Notes under the pieces: generated by a model
The model's database searches: none
What the model was told of the DNA's origin: nothing
Seen by the model: the letters and a program-made list of their open reading frames with translations, nothing else
Part shown: in pieces, positions 1-10,317 of the stretch
Layout of the letters: each line of letters opens with the position of its first letter
How positions within the stretch are numbered: position 1 is the stretch's first letter
Program-made: the position numbers and the translations under genes
Assembly: GCA_030147855.1 (NCBI GenBank)
Contig: JASBUO010000038.1
Span: 1 to 60,375 of the forward strand
Reading direction: 5' to 3'
Length of the DNA: 60,375 bases
From: Gammaproteobacteria bacterium
GTDB lineage: Bacteria; Pseudomonadota; Gammaproteobacteria; Legionellales; Legionellaceae

Positions 1-594
1 CCCTTGGGTACTTTATATGAGCCTACTTTCGAATCTGGTGACTTTGAACTGAAAGCGTATCTTGCCCATGAAGCGTCGAGCAGTCCTGAGGATAAAACAA
101 TTTTATATTTATCTGCGAATATATTGCTTGAAAATAACCAATATACGTTGGGTTGTTTAAATGCATCGACTCCGGAGGAAGCTTCCAAATGCTTTCTAAA
201 AGAGACAAAAACGAATCGATTGTATTCTACAGAGCGTCCAGATGAGCAAGTTTCTTATAACTTTAATGTCATTGGTTATTATCGAGACCAATTTAAAATT
301 AATTTATTCCATTTGTATGCGCTCGAACCTGGTCGTTATTATGAGCTAACTGTATTGATAGATAACCCAGGCACGAATACATTAGATTTGCACCTTATGC
401 CGTTGACGAGTCATATTGTGGTGCCATCACGCTCAAAAAATCTTAAAGTAAAACCTGGGATGTTGGCCTATAAGCTTTATTTTAAGGCCCAAAGTGATGA
501 AGGGACTTTGTCACTGTATACGCCCCCAGGCTTTAAAAGCGTAATGCACTTGTATGCGGTAAAAATAAACTGTCTCTCAGACAGCATATTTTAA
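1..594 (+). CDS. Unrecognised protein, C-terminal part (cut by left edge)
   Basis: The reading frame is open from the first base, so the true start lies outside the window and only about 197 C-terminal residues are seen. The visible part is soluble, mixed polar, rich in Tyr, Leu and Thr, with no membrane segment and no motif I recognise. Repeated short hydrophobic strands alternating with polar turns suggest a beta-rich domain, which is inference. It ends 124 bp before gyrA on the same strand, but the extended -10 promoter in that gap suggests gyrA is transcribed separately. Function unknown. Confidence 0.7.
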   Translation, partial: PLGTLYEPTFESGDFELKAYLAHEASSSPEDKTILYLSANILLENNQYTLGCLNASTPEEASKCFLKETKTNRLYSTERPDEQVSYNFNVIGYYRDQFKINLFHLYALEPGRYYELTVLIDNPGTNTLDLHLMPLTSHIVVPSRSKNLKVKPGMLAYKLYFKAQSDEGTLSLYTPPGFKSVMHLYAVKINCLSDSIF

Positions 595-635
595 TAAGCT
601 CTAGACGTACTGAGTTGTACTTTAAATTACTGTAA

Positions 636-669
636 GTCGCTATAAGCGACGGCTTAAACGTGGTATACT
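636..669 (+). promoter_or_regulatory. Putative gyrA promoter (extended -10) with upstream hairpin
   Basis: TGG followed by TATACT at 661-669 matches an extended -10 element, about 50 bp before the gyrA start. There is no good -35, as often seen with extended -10 promoters. Just upstream lies a 6-bp inverted repeat, GTCGCT (636-641) and AGCGAC (645-650), with a 3-nt spacer. It could be a supercoiling-sensitive or protein-binding element, or only a weak terminator for the gene to the left. Prediction from consensus only. Confidence 0.45.
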
Positions 670-718
670 TCGAAGCTAATTTTGAGATTTATTTTCGTTA
701 AAAAAACGGGTCTTTCCA

Positions 719-3355
719 ATGGTTGATTCTACCGAAGAAGTAACACGCGTTAGTATTGAAGATGAAATTAAGCAGTCGTACCTCGATTATGCCATGAGTG
801 TTATCGTTGGGCGTGCTTTGCCTGATGCACGAGATGGTTTAAAGCCTGTGCACCGGCGCGTGCTTTATGCAATGAGTGAGCTGAATAACGATTGGAATAA
901 ACCCTATAAAAAATCGGCACGTGTTGTCGGGGATGTCATCGGTAAATATCACCCGCACGGTGATACAGCTGTATACGACACGATTGTACGTATGGCGCAA
1001 CCCTTTTCGATGCGACAAGTATTGGTCGATGGGCAGGGAAACTTTGGTTCTATTGACGGTGATGCGCCTGCGGCAATGCGGTATACCGAAGTTCGCATGT
1101 CAAAGCTTGCGCATGCTTTGCTGGCGGACTTAGATCAAGAAACAGTCGATTTTGCACCAAATTACGATGAAACTGAATTTGCCCCTGTGGTTTTACCAGC
1201 ACGTGTGCCCAATTTGTTAGTGAATGGCTCATCGGGTATTGCTGTTGGTATGGCAACTAATATTCCACCACATAATTTAACAGAAGTAGTAAATGCATGC
1301 GTTGCGTTGATTGACTCGCCAAACCTGACAATGGACGAGCTCATTGAAATTATTCCAGGGCCTGATTTTCCAACAGCCGCTATTATCAACGGGCGGGCAG
1401 GTATTATTGAAGCGTATCGAACGGGCCGTGGCCGTATCCAACTGCGCGCACGTAACGATGTTGAAACGGACTCACAAACAGGCCGTCAATCATTGATTGT
1501 GAACGAACTCCCTTATCAGGTAAATAAAGCGCGTTTAATTGAGCGAATTGCAGAATTGGTGCGAGATAAACGCATTGAGGGCATTTCAGGGTTACGCGAT
1601 GAGTCTGATAAAGACGGTATGAGAATTGTTATTGAGCTAAAGCGTGGTGAAGTGCCTGAGGTAGTGCTGAACAATCTGTATGCACATACACCCATGCAGA
1701 ATGTATTTGGCATTAATATGGTGGCGCTTGTTGATAATCAACCCAAAACCATGAACTTGCGGGATATATTAGATTGCTTTTTGCGTCATCGTCGCGAGGT
1801 GGTGACAAGGCGTTCGCTGTTTAAACTTAAAAAATCTCGTGCACGTGCACATGTATTAGAAGGTTTGGCGGTAGCGCTGGCAAACATCGATGAAATGATA
1901 GCACTCATTAAAGCATCTGCAACGCCACAAGATGCAAAAGAAGGGTTAACCTCGCGCTCGTGGCAACCCGGTTCCGTACAAGCGATGCTTGAGCGTGTGG
2001 GAGATACCGCATGCAAACCTGAAGGATTGCCAGAAAGCCTTGGGTTTGTGGATGGAGGATATTATTTGTCGGTTGACCAAGCACAGGCCATTTTAGAGTT
2101 GCGCTTGCACCGACTTACAGCCCTTGAGCAAGATAAATTATTACAAGAGTTTGATCAGTTACTTGATGCCATTCAAGACTTGCTCGATATTTTAAATTCT
2201 CCCGAGCGCTTAATGAAGGTGATTCGTAAAGAATTAGTTGAAATGAAGGAACAGTTTGGAAATGCCCGTTTAACAGAAATTATTGCGTCGCAAAATGATT
2301 TAACCATTGAAGACCTTATTACAGAGGAACAAGTGGTTGTAACGTTATCGCATCAAGGATACGTTAAATATCAAGCACTTTCGGCGTATCAAGCACAAAG
2401 ACGGGGGGGGAAAGGTAAGGTTGCAACCCATGTCAAAGAAGAAGATTTTGTAGAGCGCCTAGTGATTGCAAGTACGCATGATACGCTGCTTTGTTTCTCT
2501 AACTATGGCAAGTTATATTGGGTTAAATCGTATCAATTGCCACTGGCAAGCCGAACATCTCGCGGTAAACCTATTGTGAATGTCTTACCGCTTGCTGATG
2601 GGGAAGTGATTCACGCAATGTTACCGGTGCGTGATTATCAGCCAGGCTATTTCGTATTTATGGCAACGCAAAGAGGTACTGTCAAAAAGGTGCCGCTGGA
2701 AGCATTTAGTCGTCCACGTAGCAACGGTATTATTGCAGTTGATTTATTAGATGGTGATCAACTCATTGGTGTTGATATTACTGATGGCGCGAAGCACATT
2801 ATGCTCTTTTCTGATGCAGGAAAAGTGATTCGCTTTGACGAAAACCTCATTCGTCCGATGGGTCGTACGGCAAGAGGTGTGCGTGGCATCCGGTTAGGCG
2901 AGGGACAAGCTGTTATTTCGCTGGTTGTTGCTGAAAATGAAGGTGCTATTTTAACTGCCACAGAGTTTGGGTATGGTAAGCGAACAGCAGTTGATGAGTA
3001 TCGTGTGACAGGTCGTGGTGGCCAAGGTGTTATTTCGATTCAAGTCAATGAGCGAAATGGTCGTGTGGTACGTGCGCTGCAGGTAAATGATGCAGATGAG
3101 GCCATGCTGATTACCAATAAAGGAACACTTGTACGTGTTCGCGTCAATGAAATTTCAGTAATTGGCCGAAATACGCAGGGGGTTCGTATTATGAATCTCG
3201 CGGATGGTGAGCAAGTAGTTGGGATGCAAGGTATTGAAGAGCTACAAGATGACATGGACGGAGCATCCGATGCAGTAGTGGTTGCGGATGAAGTCTCTGT
3301 GTCAGGAGGTAATACAGAAGCATCGACAATTGCCAATATGGAGTCTTCTGAGTGA
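719..3355 (+). CDS. gyrA: DNA gyrase subunit A
   Basis: GyrA cleaves and rejoins DNA in the A2B2 gyrase that introduces negative supercoils. The 878-residue length is normal. The N-terminal winged-helix/tower region carries the catalytic tyrosine Y122 in AAMRYTE. The quinolone-determining loop reads HGDTAVYD, so position 83 is Thr and 87 Asp. The GyrA-box QRRGGKG starts the C-terminal beta-pinwheel DNA-wrapping domain at about residue 560, followed by repeated blades and an acidic tail. The ATG at 719 has only a weak ribosome site. The stop overlaps the GTG start of serC, so the two are probably co-transcribed. Identity is certain. Confidence 0.98.
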   Translation: MVDSTEEVTRVSIEDEIKQSYLDYAMSVIVGRALPDARDGLKPVHRRVLYAMSELNNDWNKPYKKSARVVGDVIGKYHPHGDTAVYDTIVRMAQPFSMRQVLVDGQGNFGSIDGDAPAAMRYTEVRMSKLAHALLADLDQETVDFAPNYDETEFAPVVLPARVPNLLVNGSSGIAVGMATNIPPHNLTEVVNACVALIDSPNLTMDELIEIIPGPDFPTAAIINGRAGIIEAYRTGRGRIQLRARNDVETDSQTGRQSLIVNELPYQVNKARLIERIAELVRDKRIEGISGLRDESDKDGMRIVIELKRGEVPEVVLNNLYAHTPMQNVFGINMVALVDNQPKTMNLRDILDCFLRHRREVVTRRSLFKLKKSRARAHVLEGLAVALANIDEMIALIKASATPQDAKEGLTSRSWQPGSVQAMLERVGDTACKPEGLPESLGFVDGGYYLSVDQAQAILELRLHRLTALEQDKLLQEFDQLLDAIQDLLDILNSPERLMKVIRKELVEMKEQFGNARLTEIIASQNDLTIEDLITEEQVVVTLSHQGYVKYQALSAYQAQRRGGKGKVATHVKEEDFVERLVIASTHDTLLCFSNYGKLYWVKSYQLPLASRTSRGKPIVNVLPLADGEVIHAMLPVRDYQPGYFVFMATQRGTVKKVPLEAFSRPRSNGIIAVDLLDGDQLIGVDITDGAKHIMLFSDAGKVIRFDENLIRPMGRTARGVRGIRLGEGQAVISLVVAENEGAILTATEFGYGKRTAVDEYRVTGRGGQGVISIQVNERNGRVVRALQVNDADEAMLITNKGTLVRVRVNEISVIGRNTQGVRIMNLADGEQVVGMQGIEELQDDMDGASDAVVVADEVSVSGGNTEASTIANMESSE

Positions 3356-4398
3356 CAGAGACGCGAGGTTATTACTTTGGTGCAGGGCCTGCTGCATTGC
3401 CCGAAGTGATTTTACATGAAACGCAGCCTGACTTACTCAACTGGAACCATACAGGACTATCCGTGCTTGAGGTGGGACACAGAACGTCTGTGTTTACCGC
3501 ACACCTGAAAACTGCTGAAGCTGACCTGCGTGAGTTGCTGCAAATTCCTGATAATTACCATGTATTATTTTTAGGGGGTGCAGCTCGTACCCAGTTTTCA
3601 ATGGTTCCGATGAATTTACTTGCCTCTCATACACAAAAGATGGGATACATCTGTTCGGGACTTTGGTCAAAACTGGCATTTGAAGAAGCAAAGCGTTTTG
3701 GCGATGCATACCAAGTAACTGTAGGCGAACGCTCCAAAGAACATACAGCTTATGTGTATTACACACCAAACGAAACGGTCGATGGTGTGCGTTTTGCAGA
3801 CGTGCCTTTAGTTGGTGATGTGCCCTTGGTCGCAGACATGACTTCTTGCCTTTTAAGCGAGCCGGTTGATGTAAAGCAGTTTGGCATTATTTTTGCAGGT
3901 GCTCAAAAAAATATTGGGCCTGCGGGGTTAACACTCGTCATTATTCGAGATGATTTACTTGCCATTAAGCCTCACTTTGTTGTGCCCACCATGCTTGACT
4001 ATCGTGTGCACGCAAAGCATGGTTCATTGTATGCAACACCTCCTGTTTTTCAGTGTGATATGGCAGCTAAAATGTTTCGTTGGGTCAAAGCCCAGGGAGG
4101 TGTTTCAGCACTTTATGCAGTGAACCAAAGGAAAGCTGCCAAACTATACAATTATATTGATGCCTCACCGCATTATGTGTGTATGGTTGAAAAACCACAG
4201 CGTTCACTCATGAATGTTTGTTTTTCAATGACAAATGTTGAGAAAGAAGCTGTTTTTCTAGAAGCTGCGGAGAAGGCAGGTTTAAGAGGGCTTAAAGGCC
4301 ATCGTCTGAAAGGCGGTTTGCGGGCGAGCTTATATAATGCGATGCCTGAGGCGGGTGTGGATGCGCTGATTAAATTCATGGATACATTTATTCAGTGA
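3352..4398 (+). CDS. serC: Phosphoserine aminotransferase
   Basis: SerC is a PLP-dependent class V aminotransferase. It converts 3-phosphohydroxypyruvate to phosphoserine, and in pyridoxal synthesis acts on 3-hydroxy-4-phosphohydroxythreonine. The protein has 348 residues, starting [11 protein letters not shown]. The PLP-binding lysine is K186 in [11 protein letters not shown], and the phosphate-binding region is GGAARTQF. The GTG start at 3352 overlaps the gyrA stop, and its own stop overlaps the GTG of aroA, showing translational coupling. The serC-aroA pairing is the classic gammaproteobacterial arrangement linking serine and aromatic synthesis. Confidence 0.97.
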   Translation: MTETRGYYFGAGPAALPEVILHETQPDLLNWNHTGLSVLEVGHRTSVFTAHLKTAEADLRELLQIPDNYHVLFLGGAARTQFSMVPMNLLASHTQKMGYICSGLWSKLAFEEAKRFGDAYQVTVGERSKEHTAYVYYTPNETVDGVRFADVPLVGDVPLVADMTSCLLSEPVDVKQFGIIFAGAQKNIGPAGLTLVIIRDDLLAIKPHFVVPTMLDYRVHAKHGSLYATPPVFQCDMAAKMFRWVKAQGGVSALYAVNQRKAAKLYNYIDASPHYVCMVEKPQRSLMNVCFSMTNVEKEAVFLEAAEKAGLRGLKGHRLKGGLRASLYNAMPEAGVDALIKFMDTFIQ

Positions 4399-5642
4399 TA
4401 ACGAGCACGCCTACTCTAACCGCTCTTTCAGGAGAGATATTTTTACCCGGTGACAAATCAATTTCGCATCGTGCATTGATATTTGCAGCGATAACGCCAT
4501 CTGTAACAGAAATTAAACATTGTTTAACGGCAAAAGATTGTGTTGCAACAGCGCGCATATTGAAACAACTGGGTGTTCATATCCGTTTTTTTGAAGATAA
4601 AGTGGTGGTGCACGGTGTGGGACTCAGAGGATTTAAGTCGCCAGATGCACCGCTTGACTGTGGTAACTCGGGTACTACAATGCGGCTTTTAGCTGGGCTT
4701 TTGGCGGGGCAGCCGTTTAATAGTGTTTTAATCGGGGATGAGAGTTTGTCGGCGCGTCCTATGATGCGTATTATGATTCCCCTTTGTGCAATGGGTGCAA
4801 ATATTGATGCTACGGATGGGCGTGCCCCTTTGAGAATATATGGACAACCCAAGCTGCATGCCATTCGTTATGCACTACCAGTTGCAAGTGCACAAGTAAA
4901 GTCTTGTATTTTGTTGGCAGGTTTATACACAGACGGTGAGACAAAGGTGCTTGAACCAGTACCAACGCGCGACCATACAGAACGCATGCGTGCATTTTTT
5001 GGGGAGAATGTGAATTCTGAACGCACCTTTCAAGTGCCAGGTGACTTATCGTCTGCGGCTTTTTTTATTGCGCTTGCATGTGTCATGCAAGGTGCCCACA
5101 TTATCTTGCGCGACGTGGGAGTGAATCCAACACGTACCGGTATACTTGATATATTAAAAGCAATGGGGGCTGACATCCGTTTGTTGAATGCGCGCCTTTT
5201 TGGTACTGAGCCTGTAGCTGATATTGAAGTGTGCTACGCGCCTTTAAAGGGGATAGATGTGTCAGGCGCGCTTTTGGTACGCGCCATTGATGAATTTCCT
5301 ATTGCGCTGATTGCAGCAGCGATGGCTTCAGGTATAACGCGCATATCAGGCATTGAAGAGTTACGCTATAAAGAAAGCGATCGCGTTAAAGCCATGGTAG
5401 ATGGACTGCAGACTTTGGGTGTGTGTGTAACCGTCGATGTAGATGAAGTCACAGTGATAGGTGGCGCCTTAGCAGGAGGGACAGTTGACGCCTGTTCCGA
5501 CCATCGTATCGCAATGGCTTTTTTGGTGGCAGGTGCTGTTGCAAAAGCCCCTATACGGGTGTTAAATACACACACAATTTCAACTTCATTTCCAACATTT
5601 GTCGATACCGCCAATCAATTGGGATGTTTGATAAACGCATAA
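4395..5642 (+). CDS. aroA: 3-phosphoshikimate 1-carboxyvinyltransferase (EPSP synthase)
   Basis: EPSP synthase transfers the enolpyruvyl group of PEP to shikimate 3-phosphate, step six of the shikimate pathway. The 415 residues show the family landmarks in order: LPGDKSISHRA near residue 18-27 (phosphate binding), DCGNSGTTMRLL near 90-100, LSARPM, DEFPIALIAAA with the catalytic Asp, and RYKESDRV. The first glyphosate-site loop reads GNSGTTMR. The start is GTG at 4395, overlapping the serC stop by four bases. cmk follows after 7 bp. Confidence 0.97.
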   Translation: MITSTPTLTALSGEIFLPGDKSISHRALIFAAITPSVTEIKHCLTAKDCVATARILKQLGVHIRFFEDKVVVHGVGLRGFKSPDAPLDCGNSGTTMRLLAGLLAGQPFNSVLIGDESLSARPMMRIMIPLCAMGANIDATDGRAPLRIYGQPKLHAIRYALPVASAQVKSCILLAGLYTDGETKVLEPVPTRDHTERMRAFFGENVNSERTFQVPGDLSSAAFFIALACVMQGAHIILRDVGVNPTRTGILDILKAMGADIRLLNARLFGTEPVADIEVCYAPLKGIDVSGALLVRAIDEFPIALIAAAMASGITRISGIEELRYKESDRVKAMVDGLQTLGVCVTVDVDEVTVIGGALAGGTVDACSDHRIAMAFLVAGAVAKAPIRVLNTHTISTSFPTFVDTANQLGCLINA

Positions 5643-5649
5643 GGTTTAC

Positions 5650-6336
5650 ATGATATCAGAACAAAAAAACCACGTGCCTGTGATTACTTTAGATGGACCA
5701 AGCGGCACAGGTAAGGGGACGTTATGTCACAGACTTGCCGATTATTTAGGGTGGCACTTATTGGATAGTGGCGTGCTATATCGCGCGCTCGGCTTTTTAG
5801 CGGAGAAGCGCGGAGTTGCCCTTGATGCTCAAGATGCGCTTATTCACTTAGCAGAGCATTTACCCATTGAATTTAAGGGGCACCAAATTTTTTTAGCAGG
5901 TGAGCAAGTAGGGAATGAATTACGTACTGAAGCGTGCGGTACGATAGCATCAACACTTGCAGCAATGCCTGAGATTCGTGCAGCACTATTGCAGCGCCAG
6001 CGTGACTTTGCAGTCTTACCTGGCTTAGTAACAGATGGTCGTGATATGGGGACGGTTGTTTTTCCTCGTGCCACTTTAAAAATTTATTTAGATGCAAGTG
6101 CAGATGAGCGTTCCCGCAGACGATATTTGCAGTTGAAGAATAGTGGAAAAAGTGTTAGTCTCGCGCAGGTCGTTGATGAATTGGCTAAGCGAGACGCAAG
6201 AGATATGGCGCGTGTGCATGCGCCACTTAAAGCGGCAGAAGATGCTATTACAATTGATACAACCGACTTAACGGTTGACGATGTATTTGATAAGCTTGTA
6301 ATGCTTGTTGAAGCACGAGGGTTAGGGGAAAGGTGA
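5650..6336 (+). CDS. cmk: Cytidylate kinase
   Basis: Cmk phosphorylates CMP and dCMP with ATP. The 228-residue protein has a P-loop GPSGTGKGTL near residue 17, the nucleotide-binding DSGVLYRA segment and TDGRDMGTVVFP near 130, all characteristic of bacterial Cmk. The lid with basic residues follows (DERSRRRYLQL). It lies between aroA and rpsA, the usual cmk-rpsA neighbourhood. The 43-bp gap to rpsA is AT-rich and may hold an internal promoter. Confidence 0.96.
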   Translation: MISEQKNHVPVITLDGPSGTGKGTLCHRLADYLGWHLLDSGVLYRALGFLAEKRGVALDAQDALIHLAEHLPIEFKGHQIFLAGEQVGNELRTEACGTIASTLAAMPEIRAALLQRQRDFAVLPGLVTDGRDMGTVVFPRATLKIYLDASADERSRRRYLQLKNSGKSVSLAQVVDELAKRDARDMARVHAPLKAAEDAITIDTTDLTVDDVFDKLVMLVEARGLGER

Positions 6337-6379
6337 GTAGTTAGCACATTTCATTTTTTTATTTACTGAGTTTGATAAC

Positions 6380-8065
6380 ATGACCGAGAGTTTTAAAGAA
6401 TTATTTGAAGAAAGTATGGTTGGTGCCCAGTTTTATCCTGGCGCAATCATCGAGGCAACCGTAATTAGTGTGGATGATGATTTTGTCACACTGAACGCTG
6501 GATTGAAATCTGAGGGTGTTATTTCTATTGACGAATTTAAAGATAAAGAAGGTCAAGTAGAAGTAGCTGTTGGCGATTTAGTGGAAGTTGCTCTAGATTC
6601 TGTTGAAGACGGTCATGGTGAAACCTTACTCTCTCGTGAAAAAGCGAAGCGCCAAGAAGCATGGCGAAAACTATCAAAATCGTATGAAAACAACGATACC
6701 GTGATAGGACTGATTTCTGGTAAAGTCAAAGGTGGATTTACGGTTGAAATTGGCTCTATTCGTGCATTCTTACCAGGTTCATTAGTGGATGTAAGACCTG
6801 TTCGCGATCCTTCATATTTAGAAGGCAAAGAGCTTGAGTTTAAAGTAATTAAAATGGACTTGAAGCGTAACAACATTGTTGTTTCTCGTCGCGCAGTGGT
6901 TGAAGAAGAAAACAGCGCTGACAGACAAGCGTTACTTGATTCATTGCATGATGGGCAAGTACTTGATGGTATCGTTAAAAACTTGACTGATTATGGTGCG
7001 TTTATTGATTTAGGTGGTGTAGACGGCTTGTTACACATTACTGATATTTCTTGGAAGCGTGTGAAACATCCAAGCGAAGTATTGAGTGTTGCACAAGATG
7101 TTAAAGTAAAAGTATTAAGCTTTGACAGTGAGCGTAACCGTGTTTCTTTGGGTATGAAACAATTGGGCAGCGATCCATGGGTTGATTTAGTTGATCGTTA
7201 TCCAGTTGGTAAACGACTCGAAGGTAAAGTAACCAATATTACTGATTACGGTTGCTTTGTTGAGATTGAAGAAGGGGTTGAAGGTTTGGTGCATATGTCT
7301 GAAATGGACTGGACCAACAAAAACATCCACCCAAGCAAGGTTGTATCTGTTGGTGAAGAAGTATCGGTTATCGTACTTGAAATTGACCAAGATCGCCGAC
7401 GTATTTCATTGGGTATGAAACAGTGTCAAAACAATCCATGGCAAACATTTGCTGAAACACAAAGTAAAGGTCAAAAAATTACAGGTAAGATTCGCTCAAT
7501 TACCGATTTTGGTATCTTTATTGGCTTAGATGGAGATATTGACGGTTTAGTGCATCTTTCTGACATTTCTTGGACTGTGCCTGGTGAAGAAGCAGTGAAA
7601 GAATTTAAAAAAGGACAAGAGTTAGAAGCCATTATTTTAGCGATTGACCCTGAGCGTGAGCGTATTTCACTTGGCTTAAAACAACTTGAGGGCGATAACT
7701 TCACAAGTTATGTCGATGAGTTTGGCAAAGGTAGTGTCGTGAAAGGTAAAGTGGTTGAAGTAGATGCAAAAACAGTGACAGTTGAATTGGCTACTGATGT
7801 ATTTGCTACCATTCGCGCGAATGACTTGTCGGATGAAAAAGTTGATGATGCCTCAACAGTGATGAAGGTAGATGACGAAGTTGAAGCAAAAATTATTAAC
7901 GTAGATAGAAAAAATCGTGTGATTGCGCTTTCTGTTAAAGCAAAAGATGCTGAAGACCAAGCAGAAGCAATTAAGAAGTACTCAAAAACAGCAGAAGTAT
8001 CAACAACTACGCTGGGTGATTTGCTGAAAGAGCAAATGGCAAATAACAAAAAGAATAGTGATTGA
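6380..8065 (+). CDS. rpsA: 30S ribosomal protein S1
   Basis: S1 binds mRNA leaders and helps them dock on the 30S subunit. The 561 residues contain six tandem S1 (OB-fold) domains. The best conserved have the pattern G-x-V-x-x-I-T-D-[FY]-G-x-F-I-x-L...G-L-[VL]-H-[MIL]-S-[DE], seen near residues 200, 285, 372 and 455. The two N-terminal domains, which bind the ribosome, are more diverged, as usual. The tail is Lys/Asn-rich. A strong hairpin terminator follows directly. In E. coli ihfB lies next to rpsA; here it does not. Confidence 0.97.
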   Translation: MTESFKELFEESMVGAQFYPGAIIEATVISVDDDFVTLNAGLKSEGVISIDEFKDKEGQVEVAVGDLVEVALDSVEDGHGETLLSREKAKRQEAWRKLSKSYENNDTVIGLISGKVKGGFTVEIGSIRAFLPGSLVDVRPVRDPSYLEGKELEFKVIKMDLKRNNIVVSRRAVVEEENSADRQALLDSLHDGQVLDGIVKNLTDYGAFIDLGGVDGLLHITDISWKRVKHPSEVLSVAQDVKVKVLSFDSERNRVSLGMKQLGSDPWVDLVDRYPVGKRLEGKVTNITDYGCFVEIEEGVEGLVHMSEMDWTNKNIHPSKVVSVGEEVSVIVLEIDQDRRRISLGMKQCQNNPWQTFAETQSKGQKITGKIRSITDFGIFIGLDGDIDGLVHLSDISWTVPGEEAVKEFKKGQELEAIILAIDPERERISLGLKQLEGDNFTSYVDEFGKGSVVKGKVVEVDAKTVTVELATDVFATIRANDLSDEKVDDASTVMKVDDEVEAKIINVDRKNRVIALSVKAKDAEDQAEAIKKYSKTAEVSTTTLGDLLKEQMANNKKNSD

Positions 8066-8084
8066 TAACTGATGTTCTAGTCAT

Positions 8085-8115
8085 AAAAAAAGCGTAGTTT
8101 ACTACGCTTTTTTTA
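8085..8115 (+). terminator. Intrinsic terminator after rpsA
   Basis: An 8-bp self-complementary stem, AGCGTAGT (8091-8098) with ACTACGCT (8101-8108), is flanked by six A on the left and a run of T through 8115. The symmetric A/T flanks would allow termination on either strand, but here it separates rpsA from lapA. Confidence 0.85.
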
Positions 8116-8137
8116 TATCAAAAAAAGGATAGATTGC

Positions 8138-8422
8138 ATGCGTTTTATCATGATGATATTTTATTTATGTTTAGTGTTAGTGGGCGTTACCTTTTCTGTA
8201 TTGAATGCGAGCGCGGTTACATTAAATTTTTATTTTAAAACGGTCACATTACCGATGTCGATGTTGGTTGTGTTGACGTTTGCTTTAGGCGTGTTGGTTG
8301 GCTTTATTATTTTTTGGAGTCGTTATTGGTGCCGATATGTGAAATACCGCAAAGTAAAGCATCAGCTTGAAATGATGGAGCGAGAAATTAAGAATTTACG
8401 TGAGATTCCCCTAAAAGATTAA
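8138..8422 (+). CDS. lapA: LapA family inner-membrane protein (DUF1049)
   Basis: Ninety-four residues with two membrane helices (about 4-22 and 41-62) and a short basic, coiled cytosolic C-terminus. This matches the DUF1049/LapA family, which works with LapB to control lipopolysaccharide assembly and LpxC turnover. The first helix has the family's short hydrophobic start, and the second contains VGFIIFWSRYW. A ribosome site AAAGGA lies upstream. lapB follows after 27 bp, as in E. coli. Confidence 0.88.
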   Translation: MRFIMMIFYLCLVLVGVTFSVLNASAVTLNFYFKTVTLPMSMLVVLTFALGVLVGFIIFWSRYWCRYVKYRKVKHQLEMMEREIKNLREIPLKD

Positions 8423-8449
8423 AAAAATAATACGAATGGAGCGCTTGAC

Positions 8450-9619
8450 ATGATTCAGCTTTGGCCAATGCTTCTTCCTGCTGCTGCTTTTTCTGGCTGG
8501 TGGATTGCAAGACGTAATTACGTCGTAAAAGAGCCTAATAAAAGCAATCATTTGTCACGTGAATATGTGGTTGGGTTGAATTATTTACTCAATGAGCAAC
8601 CCGACAAAGCTGTAGATGTCTTTATTAAACTTTTAGAAGTCGATAGTGAAACGGTTGAAACTCACTTGGCTCTCGGCAGTCTTTTTCGGCGTCGAGGTGA
8701 GGTGGATAGAGCGATTCGTATTCATCAAAATTTAATCGCAAGACCTCAGTTACGTGTGATGCAACGTAAAGAAGCACTCATGGCACTTGCCGAGGATTAT
8801 ATGAGTGCCGGTGTATTTGATAGGGCTGAGCGCATCTTCATTGAAGTGGTTGAAATGGGAGGGACGCCTGATGCAAGTAGCTTACGTGGCTTGGTTGCTA
8901 TTTATCAACGTGAAAAAGCCTGGGAAAAAGCGCTCGATATTTTAAAAAAATTAGAGCTTGTTACAGGGAATAGCATGAGTGCTGAAGCCGCACATTATTA
9001 TTGTGAAATGGCCGAAAAAGCATTGGCTGAAGGGGCGGAAGATAAAGCGTATACGTTGGTTAAACAGGCGTTACTTGTTGATAAGCAATCAGTTCGTTCG
9101 AGCCTAAAGCTTGCTGAGATTGAAATGAAGCAAGCGCGCTATAAGCCGGCGATTCGTGCATTAAAGCGTGTACTTGTACAAGATGCAGCGTTTTTTTCTG
9201 AAGTGATAAATCCTTTACTCAAAGCATGTACCGAATTAAATACCATGGATGAGTGTATCAGCTACTTGGAAAGCGTATTACCCGATCACCCTTGTTCTTC
9301 AGTGATTTTTGCGATTGGCGAGTATCTTCGAGAAGAGAAAAGTTTGGACATGGCAATTGATTTCGTATCAGTGCAATTGAGTCGACATCCCTCTATTCGT
9401 GGCTTGAATCATTTGATTCAATGGCATCTTGAGTCAACACACGGCATTGTGCGTGACAAATTAAAAATGCTTTATGATATCACGAGTAAGTTTGTAGAAA
9501 ATAAACCAATTTATCGCTGTGGGCATTGTGGTTATGCAGGCAAGTTACTGCATTGGCTATGTCCGAGTTGTAAGCAATGGGGCCGTACCAAGCCTATTCA
9601 TGGTTTAGAAGGAGATTAA
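8450..9619 (+). CDS. lapB: Lipopolysaccharide assembly protein LapB (TPR protein)
   Basis: LapB is a membrane-anchored TPR protein that recruits FtsH to degrade LpxC and so balances LPS with phospholipid. The 389 residues comprise one N-terminal membrane helix (about 3-19), followed by about nine TPR-like helix pairs. At the C-terminus is a rubredoxin-type metal site, CGHCGYAG...CPSCKQWG, which is diagnostic of LapB (YciM). It is preceded by lapA and followed five bases later by pyrF, the conserved lapA-lapB-pyrF order. Confidence 0.95.
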   Translation: MIQLWPMLLPAAAFSGWWIARRNYVVKEPNKSNHLSREYVVGLNYLLNEQPDKAVDVFIKLLEVDSETVETHLALGSLFRRRGEVDRAIRIHQNLIARPQLRVMQRKEALMALAEDYMSAGVFDRAERIFIEVVEMGGTPDASSLRGLVAIYQREKAWEKALDILKKLELVTGNSMSAEAAHYYCEMAEKALAEGAEDKAYTLVKQALLVDKQSVRSSLKLAEIEMKQARYKPAIRALKRVLVQDAAFFSEVINPLLKACTELNTMDECISYLESVLPDHPCSSVIFAIGEYLREEKSLDMAIDFVSVQLSRHPSIRGLNHLIQWHLESTHGIVRDKLKMLYDITSKFVENKPIYRCGHCGYAGKLLHWLCPSCKQWGRTKPIHGLEGD

Positions 9620-9624
9620 TCAGT

Positions 9625-10296
9625 ATGCAGGTGATTGTGGCACTGGATGTAGATGATGAAGCAAAGGCCTTGAACTTTGCAGACAATGTGTCAACGGATG
9701 ACTGTATTTTAAAGGTTGGGCTTGAAGCATTTACTCGTTTTGGCCCAGCTTTTGTGCGTGAATTGGTCGAGCGCCAATTTCGTGTGTTTTTGGACTTAAA
9801 ATTTCATGATATTCCAAATACAGTGGCATCTGCGTGTAGAGCTGCAGCCGAACTTGGCGTGTGGATGGTTAATGTGCATGCTTTAGGTGGCGTTTCTATG
9901 ATGAAAGCTGCACGTGATGCACTTAATGAGTTTGATACATCGCCGTATTTAATCGCAGTGACCGTTCTAACAAGTCTTAAAGCGTCTGAAGAAGAAATCC
10001 TTAAATTAGCAATGCATGCAAAAGAAGCAGGCTGTGATGGAGTGGTTTGCTCTGCATTTGAGGTGCCGGCGTTAAAAGCACTATGTGGTGAAGACTTCTT
10101 AACGGTAACGCCTGGTATTCGATTGTTAGGGGATGATATGAATGACCAACAGCGCGTGGTAACTCCTCAGAAAGCTCGTGAATTAGGTAGTGATTATGCG
10201 GTCATTGGTCGCTCTATTACGCGTGCTAAAAATCCTATTGAAACGCTTAAAGCTATTTCAGATACATTACTTGAGAATGCTACAGCAAAGTCCTAG
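9625..10296 (+). CDS. pyrF: Orotidine 5'-phosphate decarboxylase
   Basis: PyrF decarboxylates OMP to UMP, the last step of de novo pyrimidine synthesis. The catalytic motif DLKFHDIPNTV supplies the Asp-Lys-Asp network, and the phosphate-binding end has TPGIRL and YAVIGRSI. I choose ATG 9625 (MQVIVALD) because AAGGAG at 9609-9614 sits correctly upstream. The longer in-frame reading from 9577 would overlap lapB with a non-family N-terminus. That gives 223 residues, close to the family's 230-245. Confidence 0.96.
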   Translation: MQVIVALDVDDEAKALNFADNVSTDDCILKVGLEAFTRFGPAFVRELVERQFRVFLDLKFHDIPNTVASACRAAAELGVWMVNVHALGGVSMMKAARDALNEFDTSPYLIAVTVLTSLKASEEEILKLAMHAKEAGCDGVVCSAFEVPALKALCGEDFLTVTPGIRLLGDDMNDQQRVVTPQKARELGSDYAVIGRSITRAKNPIETLKAISDTLLENATAKS

Positions 10297-10317
10297 TCCG
10301 AGGTAGTTTTATAACGC

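Noticed and set aside
3040..3336. 98-residue antisense ORF in gyrA
   Set aside because: A Ser/Thr/Pro-rich shadow of the acidic gyrA tail, with no start signal.
7708..8049. 113-residue antisense ORF in rpsA
   Set aside because: It mirrors the S1 codons, is low-complexity Ser/Thr-rich and has no ribosome site.
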